DNA from: Thermodesulfobacteriota bacterium
Lineage (GTDB): Bacteria > Desulfobacterota > Thermodesulfobacteria > Thermodesulfobacteriales > Thermodesulfobacteriaceae
Length of the DNA: 46,604 nt
Assembly (NCBI GenBank): GCA_030578315.1
Contig: JAUQQL010000009.1
Span: 1-46,604, forward strand
Reading direction: 5' to 3'
Below the pieces are notes generated by a model. That model was given only the letters and a program-made list of their open reading frames with translations. It was not told the origin of the DNA and ran no database searches. A program made the translations under genes and the position numbers. Positions within the stretch are counted from its first letter, which is position 1. Each line of letters opens with the position of its first letter. Below are positions 24,774 to 33,488 of the stretch, in pieces.

Positions 24774-27700
24774 ATGAAAAACGAAATTTTGCCAATTTAC
24801 TATTTAGATATTTGCCCTATTGACAAAAAGACTTCTTCCTTAGAAGAAATATTAAATTATGGGATTTGTGAAAAAGATTTTCTTTTTTTCAAAAAAAGCC
24901 TTTGGGAAATTAAAGAAGAAAAATTAGATAGCAAATATTTAAAAGATTTTGCTGAAAATTATGAGGTTTATCAAAAGCTTAAATCCTACAAAGAGTTTTT
25001 CGAAAAAAATTTAGGTTTTCCTCCTTTTAAACTTAATCTTTATTGGGCTCAAAGAGTTTTAAAACATGAATCTTTTACTATTATCGCTCCTACAGGAATA
25101 GGAAAAACTACTTTTGGAGTTGCTATTTCACATTTTTTACCAGGAAAGGTTTACTATCTCGTACCTTCAAAAATTCTTTTAAATGAAATTGAAAGAAAAC
25201 TAAATCTTATTAAATCAGAAAAGAAAATTTTAGTTATTAAAAAACCTCAAGATAAAGAAAAACTTTTAAATAATGAATTTGATATTTTAGTGACCACCTC
25301 AAATTTCTTACATAAAAATTTTGATCTTTTACCAAAAAATTTTTCTTTAGTTTTTATTGATGATGCTGATTCCCTTATAAGACAACCAAAAAATATTGAT
25401 AAGGTTTTAAAATTAATTGGCGTTACAGAAGAAGAAATAAATAAAGCTTTAGAAATCATAGATAAAAAAAGAAGAGCTAAAAATAGAGATGATTATCAAG
25501 AGATAGAAAAACTTAATATTGATCAAAAGTCAAAAGGAATTATTATTGCCGCTTCAGCTACTTTGACACCAAAAACTAAAAGAATTCAACTTTTTAAAGA
25601 AATATTAAATTTTGAAATAGGTTCTTCTTCAACTTATTTAAGAAATATTGAAGAAGCTTACGTTTTAACAGAAAAAGAAAAGCTTTGGCAAGAATCTCTT
25701 TTTTGGATAAAAAAATTAGGAAGCGGCGGTTTTATTTTTCTAAGCGATGAATATACAAAAGAAGATTTAGAAAATTATGTGAAATTTTTAGAAGAAAACG
25801 GGGTGAAAGCTATTTCTTATGAAAAATTTAATCCTAAAAATGTTCAAAAATTTCTAAATGATGAAATAATAGCTGTTATTGGTTTTTCTAACATTAGAAA
25901 TCCGCTTACCAGAGGGATTGATCTTCCTCAAAAAGTAAGATATGCTCTTTTTGTAGGAGTTCCTAAATTTATTATCTCTCTAAAGCTTTCCTACAGTCCT
26001 ATGCAAATTTTCTTGATCTCTTTAACTTTAAGAGAATTTTTAGATGAAGAAAAAAAGAGTTTTGTTGATAAGAATTTGAGTTTTCTCAAAAAAATTTCTT
26101 ATCTTAAGGAAGAAGATATTTTGGCTAATGAAAAATTAAAAGAAAGAATTGAACCTTTAAAGAAAATTTTTGAAGATTTAATTAAAGATGAAAGCTTTTT
26201 AAATAAAATTAGAGAACATCCTCGACTTGTTTTAGAAAAAAGAGAGGAAAATTTTTTTGTTATTGTTTCTGATGCTCGCGGTTATCTTCAGGCTTCTGGA
26301 AGAACTTCAAGACTTTTTCCTTTAGGTTTAACCAAAGGATTTTCTTTAATTCTTGTAGAAAATGAAAAAATTTTAAAACATTTGGAAGAAAAATTAAAAA
26401 TTATCGGCTATCAAATCAAATTTAAAAATATAAAAGAAATAAATCTTGATGAAATTTTCAAAAAAATAGATGAAGACAGAGAAATAGTTAAAAAAGTTCT
26501 TCAAGGAAAAGAGGTGGAATTTAAAGACCCTATTGAAACTGCTTTGGTTATTGTTGAATCACCAACTAAAGCAAGAACTATTGCTAATTTTTTTGGTAGA
26601 CCAGCGAGAAGAATAAGAAATGGATTAAACATTTATGAAATATCTTTAGGTAACTTACATCTTAACGTTTGCGCGACGATGGGGCATTTTGTTGATTTAG
26701 TTTATTCTAAAGGATATTATGGCGTTGAAGTAAAAGAAAATGAATTTTATCCTTATTTCCAATTTATAAAAATCTGTCAAAACTGCGGCAGACATTTAGA
26801 CTTTACAGAAAATATTTGTCCTGTATGTGGTTCAGAGAGAATTTTTACTAAAAAGGAACTTATAGAAAATTTACAAAAATTAGCAGAAGAAGTAAATAAG
26901 ATTTATTTAGCTACTGACCCAGATTCTGAAGGAGAAAAAATTGCTTTTGATCTTTTTTCTTATCTTTATCCTTACAATCAAAATATTCAAAGAATTGAAC
27001 TTCATGAAATTACAAGAGAAGAATTTATTAGAAGAATAAAAGAAGTTCGTGAGATTAATTTAAATTTAGTTAAAGCACAGCTTGTAAGAAGAATAGCTGA
27101 TAGATGGGTTGGGCTTTATTTAAGCGAAAAAATACAAAAACATTTTAAAAATCTCAATCTTTCTGCTGGAAGAGTACAAACACCTATTTTAGGTTGGATT
27201 TTAGAAAGAAAAGAAAGTGTTAAGGAAAAAATCTACAATTTAAATGTTATAAGTTCTGGCGGTAATTTTAACTTTACTTTAGAGGATAAAAATAAAGTAA
27301 ATGAAATTAAAAAAGCATTTAAAGAAAATTCTCTCAAAATTAAAGTAGTGATTAAAAGTTTAGAAGAAAAAACTCAAAATCCGCCTCCTCCTTATGAAAC
27401 CAATTCCCTTCTTCGTGATGCTTTCAATTTCTTTAAGTTTTCTGCAGAAACGACAATGAAATTAGCTCAAGATCTTTTTGAAAGAGGTTTAATTACTTAC
27501 CATCGAACAGATTCTTTCTATATCTCTGATTTTGGTAAATTCGTCGCCAAAGAATACTTAGAAAAAATAAATAAAGAAAACCTTTACCAACCCAGAAGCT
27601 ATGGAGAGCCTGGAACTCATGAAGGTATTAGGCCTACTAAACCTTTAGATGTTAATGATTTAATAGAAGAAATGGTAATTAGCGGAAGAAAAGATCTTAC

Positions 27701-28256
27701 TTCAAATCATTTAAAGCTTTATGGTCTTATTTTAAATAGATTTATAGCTTCACAATCTAAAGAGGCACTTATTTCTAAAGCAAAGATAGAAGTCTTTTTA
27801 GGTGATCTCAAAAAAGAAGATGAGATTGTTTTAGAAATTAAGGATCCAGGTTATTTAGAGTTCTTTAAAAACCAAAGAGTAAATGAAGTAAAAGAAGGAG
27901 AATTTTTTGTTGATAACTTAAAAATTAAAAGAAGGCCAAAAGTTTTTTATTTTTCCCAAGGAGAACTTATCGAAGAAATGAAATCAAGAGGTTTAGGAAG
28001 ACCATCTACTTATGCTACTTTTATTCAAACTCTTCTTGAAAGAAAATACGTTATTAACAAATCTGGTTATCTTATCCCTACTTCATGGGGCGAAAAAGTT
28101 TATAATTATGTTAGAGAAAAATATCCTCTTTACACTGATGAGAACTTTACTAAAATCTTAGAAAAAAATATGGATGAAATTGAAGAAGGTAAATTAAACT
28201 ATAAAGAAATTCTAAAAGAAATTTTTAATAATCTTTTCAAAAATGCAGCTTCTTGA
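24774..28256 (+). CDS. rgy: Reverse gyrase
   Basis: ATP-dependent enzyme that introduces positive supercoils, the hallmark of hyperthermophiles. Helicase half: Walker A APTGIGKTT (about 105-113), DDAD box (196-199), motif VI ASGRTSRLFPLGLTKG. Topoisomerase IA half: TOPRIM start VIVESPTKARTIANFFG (about 591), a CxxC...CxxC zinc finger (C668, C671, C682, C685), DPDSEGEK acidic triad (about 714), and catalytic Tyr909 in GLITYHRTDS. Its 1160 residues are normal. The N-terminal zinc finger usual in the family is degenerate: only C14 and C32 remain. It is divergent from the ParB/pilus operon and overlaps argS by 14 nt. Confidence 0.97.
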   Translation: MKNEILPIYYLDICPIDKKTSSLEEILNYGICEKDFLFFKKSLWEIKEEKLDSKYLKDFAENYEVYQKLKSYKEFFEKNLGFPPFKLNLYWAQRVLKHESFTIIAPTGIGKTTFGVAISHFLPGKVYYLVPSKILLNEIERKLNLIKSEKKILVIKKPQDKEKLLNNEFDILVTTSNFLHKNFDLLPKNFSLVFIDDADSLIRQPKNIDKVLKLIGVTEEEINKALEIIDKKRRAKNRDDYQEIEKLNIDQKSKGIIIAASATLTPKTKRIQLFKEILNFEIGSSSTYLRNIEEAYVLTEKEKLWQESLFWIKKLGSGGFIFLSDEYTKEDLENYVKFLEENGVKAISYEKFNPKNVQKFLNDEIIAVIGFSNIRNPLTRGIDLPQKVRYALFVGVPKFIISLKLSYSPMQIFLISLTLREFLDEEKKSFVDKNLSFLKKISYLKEEDILANEKLKERIEPLKKIFEDLIKDESFLNKIREHPRLVLEKREENFFVIVSDARGYLQASGRTSRLFPLGLTKGFSLILVENEKILKHLEEKLKIIGYQIKFKNIKEINLDEIFKKIDEDREIVKKVLQGKEVEFKDPIETALVIVESPTKARTIANFFGRPARRIRNGLNIYEISLGNLHLNVCATMGHFVDLVYSKGYYGVEVKENEFYPYFQFIKICQNCGRHLDFTENICPVCGSERIFTKKELIENLQKLAEEVNKIYLATDPDSEGEKIAFDLFSYLYPYNQNIQRIELHEITREEFIRRIKEVREINLNLVKAQLVRRIADRWVGLYLSEKIQKHFKNLNLSAGRVQTPILGWILERKESVKEKIYNLNVISSGGNFNFTLEDKNKVNEIKKAFKENSLKIKVVIKSLEEKTQNPPPPYETNSLLRDAFNFFKFSAETTMKLAQDLFERGLITYHRTDSFYISDFGKFVAKEYLEKINKENLYQPRSYGEPGTHEGIRPTKPLDVNDLIEEMVISGRKDLTSNHLKLYGLILNRFIASQSKEALISKAKIEVFLGDLKKEDEIVLEIKDPGYLEFFKNQRVNEVKEGEFFVDNLKIKRRPKVFYFSQGELIEEMKSRGLGRPSTYATFIQTLLERKYVINKSGYLIPTSWGEKVYNYVREKYPLYTDENFTKILEKNMDEIEEGKLNYKEILKEIFNNLFKNAAS

Positions 28257-29868
28257 TCTTCAGAGGAAAACAAAAATTATTTTAAGAAAGTTTTTAAAGC
28301 CAGAAGAATTTAAAGAAATAGAAAAAAAATTAAAATTTTTTTTAACCAAGGATGAATCTTTAGGCGATTATTCTACAAATCTTTTTTTTCTTTTAGAAAA
28401 TCAAAACTCTCAAATCAAAGAAGCTCTTTTAGAAGAAATAAGAAAAAAATTTAAAAATTATTTTGAAAAAATAGAAATTGAATCTGGCTATTTAAATTTT
28501 TATTTAAGCGATTTTGTCCTTTTTAAAGATTTAAGAAATTTAATTAAAAAAAGAGAAAAGTTTTTTTATCGAAAAGGTAAAAAACAGAAAGTTATTTTTG
28601 ATTATGTTTCTGCTAACCCAACAGGACCTCTTCATATAGGTAACATTAGACCGGCAGTTTTTGGTGATTTGCTTTCCAATTTTATGAAACTTTTAGGTTT
28701 TAAAGTCACCAAAGAATATTACGTTAATGACAGAGGCACGCAAATAGAAATTTTAGCTAAATCAGCTAAGGCTTTTTGTAATTTAATTCCTTTTGAAGAA
28801 AATTTTTATAAAGGTGAATATTTGGAAAAAATTAGTAATGAGTATAAAGAAAAAATTATTAAAGAAGACGATTTAGAAAAACTAGGTAAGTTTCTTGGTA
28901 ATATTATTTTAGAAAGGATCATAAAAAAATCTTTAAAAAATTTAGGAACTACTTTTGACAATTTTTTCTTTGAAACTGATCTTTACAAAGATGAAAAATT
29001 CGTTCAAAAAATTCTTAAAATTTATGAAAAAAATGGACTTTTAGAAAAAAGGGGAAATGCTTTAATTTTATCTCTTACTAAAGTTGGAGAAACCAAAGAT
29101 GAATATCTTATAAGAGATAATGGTAAACCAACTTATTTTTTATCGGATATTCTTTATCATGCTCATAAATTTTTTATAAGAAAATATAAGCTCCTTGTTG
29201 ATATTTTTGGTGCTGATCATCACGATCATGTAAGAAGATTAAAAAAAGCTTTGGAAATTTTGGGTATAAAAGAAAAAAATTTAAAAATTATTATTTACCA
29301 GCACGTCCTCTTAAAAAAGGGTGATGAACTTGTCAAAATGTCTAAAAGAAAGGGCACTTATATTACTATTGATGATCTTTTAAGCCTTGTTCCCCGAGAT
29401 ATTGTTCGTTTTATGTTTTCTAGTATTACCCCAGAAGTAGTTTTAGGATTTGACCTTGAGTTAGCTAAGAAGGAAACAACAGAAAATCCTTATTGGTATG
29501 TAGAATATGCTTATGCAAGAATGAATAGCATTTTAGAAAAATTGAAAGAAATGAATTATCAAATAAAAATTAATATTGATCCTCAAAAAGCAGCAAGACA
29601 TTTAATTAAAGATGAAGAAATAAAATCTTTAATGAGAAGCGTTCATAAATTTAATGATTTATCACAAATTATAGTTAAAGAATTTAAACCTAATTTATTT
29701 TATGAATTCCTTTTAGATTTTGCTAAAAAACTTCACCGTTTTTATGAAAATAAAAGAATTATTAAAGAAGAAATAGACAGAAGAGAAATCCTTTTCGTCA
29801 AAGTAATTTTAAATGTTTTAAGTTTTTGGCTTAAACTTATGAACGTAGAGCCTGTGAAAAAGATATGA
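28243..29868 (+). CDS. argS: Arginyl-tRNA synthetase
   Basis: Class I synthetase charging tRNA-Arg. The N-terminal Add1-like domain (about 1-110) is followed by VSANPTGPLHIGN with the HIGH-type motif, NDRGTQI, the IFGADHHDHVRRL segment, and KMSKRKG, then the alpha-helical DALR anticodon-binding domain ending near the C-terminus. Its 541 residues are typical. It starts inside the last codons of reverse gyrase. The last 51 nt overlap the convergent PAP2 gene. Confidence 0.97.
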   Translation: MQLLDLQRKTKIILRKFLKPEEFKEIEKKLKFFLTKDESLGDYSTNLFFLLENQNSQIKEALLEEIRKKFKNYFEKIEIESGYLNFYLSDFVLFKDLRNLIKKREKFFYRKGKKQKVIFDYVSANPTGPLHIGNIRPAVFGDLLSNFMKLLGFKVTKEYYVNDRGTQIEILAKSAKAFCNLIPFEENFYKGEYLEKISNEYKEKIIKEDDLEKLGKFLGNIILERIIKKSLKNLGTTFDNFFFETDLYKDEKFVQKILKIYEKNGLLEKRGNALILSLTKVGETKDEYLIRDNGKPTYFLSDILYHAHKFFIRKYKLLVDIFGADHHDHVRRLKKALEILGIKEKNLKIIIYQHVLLKKGDELVKMSKRKGTYITIDDLLSLVPRDIVRFMFSSITPEVVLGFDLELAKKETTENPYWYVEYAYARMNSILEKLKEMNYQIKINIDPQKAARHLIKDEEIKSLMRSVHKFNDLSQIIVKEFKPNLFYEFLLDFAKKLHRFYENKRIIKEEIDRREILFVKVILNVLSFWLKLMNVEPVKKI

Positions 29869-30315
29869 AAGTTCTTGAGAAATCATAGCTATTATAAAAC
29901 CGATGAGAAAACCAAAAAGAATGTCCAGTGGCCAATGAGAAAAGGAAAGTAAACTAAAAATTGCTATAAAGATGGAAATAACAAAAGAAAGAATAAAGTA
30001 TTTTAAACTTAAATCTAAAAGAAGAAAAGAAAAGGAAAAGGAAAGAGCTGTGTGTCTTGAAGGAAAACTATCATTTTCTTCTAACCCTGGAAAATAATGA
30101 GAAATTGGTCTTACTTCAGGGAAATTTGTTTTTAAATAACTCACCAAAAAAAAGACAATAATAAAAGTTAAGAAAAACTTAAATAAAAAAAATAAACCAG
30201 ACTCAACGTCTTCTTTTATTTTTCTAAAATTTAAATAAGCAATAAATAAAATTTGGATTAAAATTAAAATATCTCTTAGAAAATTAAAATAAAGATAAAA
30301 TTTAAGTACATCCAT
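29818..30315 (-). CDS. PAP2-family membrane phosphatase
   Basis: 165 residues with about five membrane helices. PAP2 motifs: a RP(I)SHYFPG segment (motif 1 region), SFPSRHTAL (PSxH), and SHWPLDILFG (the SRxxxxxHxxxD region, with SFSHWPLD). Such enzymes dephosphorylate undecaprenyl-diphosphate or phosphatidate. With murC and a flippase nearby, recycling of the C55 lipid carrier is a reasonable guess. The 3' end lies antisense over 51 nt of argS. The leading Arg of motif 3 is replaced by Phe (SFSHWPLD), so activity is not certain. Confidence 0.8.
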   Translation of the reverse strand: MDVLKFYLYFNFLRDILILIQILFIAYLNFRKIKEDVESGLFFLFKFFLTFIIVFFLVSYLKTNFPEVRPISHYFPGLEENDSFPSRHTALSFSFSFLLLDLSLKYFILSFVISIFIAIFSLLSFSHWPLDILFGFLIGFIIAMISQELSYLFHRLYVHKFKPKT

Positions 30316-30330
30316 AAAATAATTTTAATA

Positions 30331-31773
30331 ATGTTTAAAAAACTTTTCAACTATTTTTTTAAAAACATCGCTGAAGAACAAACCATTGTTAAGAATTATT
30401 TTTGGATCACTTTATCAAGGTTTCTTTCTAGTGCTTTTAGAGCTATTTTGGTTATTTTAAGCTTTCGAATTTTAGGACCAGAATTTCAAGGCAGTTTCTA
30501 TTTAGCTATGAATTTTATGCTTATCATTTCTATTATTCCAGAATTTGGCATTGTCCCTATATTTATAAGAGAACTAAGTAAAAAGGAAAAAGAAGAAAGG
30601 GAAATTATAGGAAGTTTCCTTTCAACTTTTTTTGTTCTCTTTATTATTTCCCTACCTTTAATTTTTTTAGGTAAAGAACTCTTAATTAAAGATGATTTAG
30701 CTAAAAAAATTATTACCGTTTTAACTTTATTTATCTTTTTTGATATTTTTAGGGAAATTCTTTTTTCTCTCTTTAGAGCTCAAGAAAAAATGGAACTTCA
30801 AGCATTAAGCCTTTCTTTAACTAATTTCTTCATTCTTATTTTTGGCATTTACTTTCTTTTTACTTATAAAAATCCTTTTCATCTTTCTTTTGCTTATCTT
30901 TTGGGTTCTTCTTTAGGTTTTTTAATTACTTTTTCTCTCTTAAAAGAAAAACTTATTTTTAACTATTTTAAATTTTTTAATTATCAAAAATCTTTAGAAA
31001 TACTGAACCAAAGCTGGCCAATAGGAATAGCAGGTTTTATATTTTTACTTATAACTTACATAGACACTTTGATTTTAGGTCATTTTAAAACAACTTACGA
31101 TGTTGGTATTTATAATTCTGTAGTAAAAATAAATGAATTTCTTTATGCTATACCTACAGCTTTAGCTATGGCTATCTTTCCAAAAGTTGTAAAAAAAATT
31201 AAAGAAAATGAAGAGGTTTTAAAAATTATTAATTTTGCCTTTAATTTTGCTCTTCTTTTTTCCTTACCTATGCTTTTTGGTATTTTTTTTCTTTCAAAAG
31301 ATCTTATTTATTTTCTTTATGGAGAAAAATATTTCGATGCTAATTTAGCTTTAAAACTAATTAGCTTTTCTATTCCTTTTAACTTTCTTTTTCTTATTTT
31401 AGTTGATACTTTAATTGCTTTAGATAAAAGAAAAGAACTTTTGAAATTTGACATTTTAGTTCTTCTAATTAATTTCATTTTAAATTTAATTTTCGTTCCA
31501 ATTTTTTCTTATTTTGCTTCAAGTTTTATTACTTCTCTTTCCTCTTTTCTTTCTTTTATCTTTGGTTTTTATCTTATTAAAAAATATTTGCACATAAAAA
31601 TTTCTTTAAATTTCTTTAACTATTTAATCTCTTCAAGCCTGATGATCATTTTCGTTTCTTTTCTGCCTTTACATTTTGTCTTAAAAGTTTTTGTAGGTAT
31701 TTTGTTTTATTTTCTTTATCTTTGGCTTTTAGATGATAAAACCCTTAAAGAAATTTTAAAACCTCTTCAGTAA
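30331..31773 (+). CDS. MATE-like oligosaccharide/lipid flippase
   Basis: 480 residues with 12-14 hydrophobic segments. N-terminal pattern LSRFLSSAFRAILVILSFRILGPEFQGSFYL matches Wzx-type polysaccharide exporters (family MOP), with a mid-protein segment SWPIGIAGFIFLLITYIDTLILGHF. It would flip lipid-linked sugars or surface polysaccharide precursors. It is not clearly MurJ. It is divergent from the PAP2 gene with only 15 nt between start codons. Its last 29 nt overlap tmk, which is convergent. Confidence 0.85.
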   Translation: MFKKLFNYFFKNIAEEQTIVKNYFWITLSRFLSSAFRAILVILSFRILGPEFQGSFYLAMNFMLIISIIPEFGIVPIFIRELSKKEKEEREIIGSFLSTFFVLFIISLPLIFLGKELLIKDDLAKKIITVLTLFIFFDIFREILFSLFRAQEKMELQALSLSLTNFFILIFGIYFLFTYKNPFHLSFAYLLGSSLGFLITFSLLKEKLIFNYFKFFNYQKSLEILNQSWPIGIAGFIFLLITYIDTLILGHFKTTYDVGIYNSVVKINEFLYAIPTALAMAIFPKVVKKIKENEEVLKIINFAFNFALLFSLPMLFGIFFLSKDLIYFLYGEKYFDANLALKLISFSIPFNFLFLILVDTLIALDKRKELLKFDILVLLINFILNLIFVPIFSYFASSFITSLSSFLSFIFGFYLIKKYLHIKISLNFFNYLISSSLMIIFVSFLPLHFVLKVFVGILFYFLYLWLLDDKTLKEILKPLQ

Positions 31774-32323
31774 CTTGTGATAAGTCTTTATTAGCGTTGA
31801 TAACTATCCAAGAAAACTTTTTGGCATAATTTAAATAAGATTTTCTTGCCATTTCTAAAACTTTTAATTTTTCATATTTATGCTTTCCCAATTTTATTCT
31901 CTTTAAAGCTAGTTTGGGATTTACATCGAAAATAAAAATTTTATCAGGATCTAAAAAGTTTCTTGCTCTTTTATCTATTAAAGAAAATTCTTCAAAACTA
32001 ATTAACTTTTTTAATTTTCCTAAATCAAATTGATACACGTAAGAGGAAGGAAAGGATCTTTCCAGAATAACATTTTTTCCTTTTTTCAAAACCCTTTCTA
32101 TTTCTAAATAAATATACCTCCTTTGTGATAAAAAAAGAAAAAACTCTGTCAAAGAATCTAATTTTTTTTTAGTCACTAATTCTCTTACAAAACTAAAATC
32201 TCCTTTATGTGGCGGTTCTTTAAAATAAGAAGCTTTTAAAATTTTTGAAAAAATTTGAGCTTGAGTTGTTTTCCCTGAACCAGAAATTCCTTCAAAAAGA
32301 ATGAATTTCCCTTTATTCTTCAT
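31745..32323 (-). CDS. tmk: Thymidylate kinase
   Basis: Phosphorylates dTMP to dTDP. P-loop FEGISGSGKTTQ (about 9-20), the ERSFPSSYVYQ segment (DRY-type region) and FIFDVNPKLALKRI. Its 192 residues are normal. The start is ATG 32323; two TTG codons precede it. The first codons lie within the end of rplK (11-nt overlap), an unusual position for tmk. The 3' end overlaps the flippase gene by 29 nt. Confidence 0.88.
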   Translation of the reverse strand: MKNKGKFILFEGISGSGKTTQAQIFSKILKASYFKEPPHKGDFSFVRELVTKKKLDSLTEFFLFLSQRRYIYLEIERVLKKGKNVILERSFPSSYVYQFDLGKLKKLISFEEFSLIDKRARNFLDPDKIFIFDVNPKLALKRIKLGKHKYEKLKVLEMARKSYLNYAKKFSWIVINANKDLSQVTEEVLKFL

Positions 32324-32747
32324 CAACAACTATAACCCCCATCGACCTAGCTACTCCTTCAACAATTTTCATTGCTTTTTCTATATCCCTAGTGTTAAGT
32401 TCAGAAATTTTCTTTTCAGCAATTTCTCTTACCATCTTTTTAGAAATTTTACCAACTATTTCTTTTCCTGGTTCGCTACTTCCCTTTTCTAATTTCAGAG
32501 CCATTTTGATAAGAGTGCTAATAGGAGGTGTACCAATTTTCATTTCGAAACTTTTATCTTCATAAATAGTTAAATAAACCGGAAACTCAATTCCTTCCAT
32601 ATCCTTTGTTTTTTGGTTAAATTCATTACAAAACTGAGCAATATTAATCCCATAAGGAGCTAAAGATGGCCCCAAAGGAGGAGCAGGTGTTGCTTTTCCT
32701 CCTGGAATAATAAGTTTTAATTTGGCTTTAACTTTTTTATTTGTCAT
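32313..32747 (-). CDS. rplK: 50S ribosomal protein uL11
   Basis: Binds the GTPase-associated 23S domain. Shows the N-terminal GGKATPAPPLGPSLAPYGINIAQF stretch and C-terminal rRNA-binding helix region ARSMGVIVV. Its 144 residues are typical. The cluster secE-nusG-rplK is the usual order, but rplA (L1) does not follow; tmk does. It is separated from nusG by 1 nt. Confidence 0.97.
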   Translation of the reverse strand: MTNKKVKAKLKLIIPGGKATPAPPLGPSLAPYGINIAQFCNEFNQKTKDMEGIEFPVYLTIYEDKSFEMKIGTPPISTLIKMALKLEKGSSEPGKEIVGKISKKMVREIAEKKISELNTRDIEKAMKIVEGVARSMGVIVVDEE

Positions 32748-32748
32748 T

Positions 32749-33294
32749 TTATGATTTAGCTATTTGAAGAAAATCGACTTCTACAGGTGTTTCTCTTCCC
32801 ATAACAGGAACTAAAATTTTAGCTTTTTGCCTTTCAGGATCTATTTCTATTATTTTACCCTTAAGACCCTTAAAAAGTCCTTGAACAATTTCAACCATGT
32901 CACCAACATTAAAGTTTGTTTCTATTTTAGGTTCTTTCTTCTGCATTCTTGCAAAAATTTCCTCCATCTCTTCTTTAGTTACTGGAATAGGCGTAGAACC
33001 AATACCAACAAACCCTGTGACTTTAGGTGTGTTTCTTACTACATACCAAGATCTATCATCAACAATCATATCTACAAAGACGTAACCGGGATAAATTTTT
33101 TTCTCAACAAGTTCTCTTTTACCTCCTTTAATTTCCCAAACAAGCTCTTTAGGAACAATAGCTTGAAAAATTTTATCAGTAACATCAAATTCTTCTGCCC
33201 TTTTCATAATATTTTCAGCAACAATTTCTTCAAAACCAACCACTGTATGAATAATATACCAATTTCTTCCTAGGCTTAATCTTTGCTTAGGCAT
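32749..33294 (-). CDS. nusG: Transcription elongation/antitermination factor NusG
   Basis: NGN domain (about 10-120) with RNWYIIHTVVGFE at the start, YPGYVFVDMI and VRNTPKVTGFVG, followed by a KOW motif (VQGLFKGLKGKI) and short C-terminus. Its 181 residues are normal. It acts with NusB in rRNA antitermination and with S10/ribosomes. It lies 2 nt from secE and 1 nt from rplK. Confidence 0.97.
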   Translation of the reverse strand: MPKQRLSLGRNWYIIHTVVGFEEIVAENIMKRAEEFDVTDKIFQAIVPKELVWEIKGGKRELVEKKIYPGYVFVDMIVDDRSWYVVRNTPKVTGFVGIGSTPIPVTKEEMEEIFARMQKKEPKIETNFNVGDMVEIVQGLFKGLKGKIIEIDPERQKAKILVPVMGRETPVEVDFLQIAKS

Positions 33295-33296
33295 TT

Positions 33297-33488
33297 TTAT
33301 TTAAGATGTAAAATCAAAAAAGTAAAAAGAGTATCGACCAAAGAAAAAATAATCAAGAAAAAAATGCTAAAAAAGATAACATCAAAAGTTTTTCTCATAG
33401 TTTCATTAAAAGAAATAAAATTCATTTTTTTAACTTCGGTAAGTGTTTCTTGAAGATATTTCTTTACTTTATTTATTTTATCAAACAT
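33297..33488 (-). CDS. secE: Preprotein translocase subunit SecE
   Basis: 63 residues: an amphipathic N-terminal helix (KVKKYLQETLTEVKKMNFISFNETMRK) and one C-terminal membrane helix (about 36-60). The shape and position before nusG and rplK are diagnostic. The ATG overlaps the last base of clpB. Confidence 0.93.
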   Translation of the reverse strand: MFDKINKVKKYLQETLTEVKKMNFISFNETMRKTFDVIFFSIFFLIIFSLVDTLFTFLILHLK

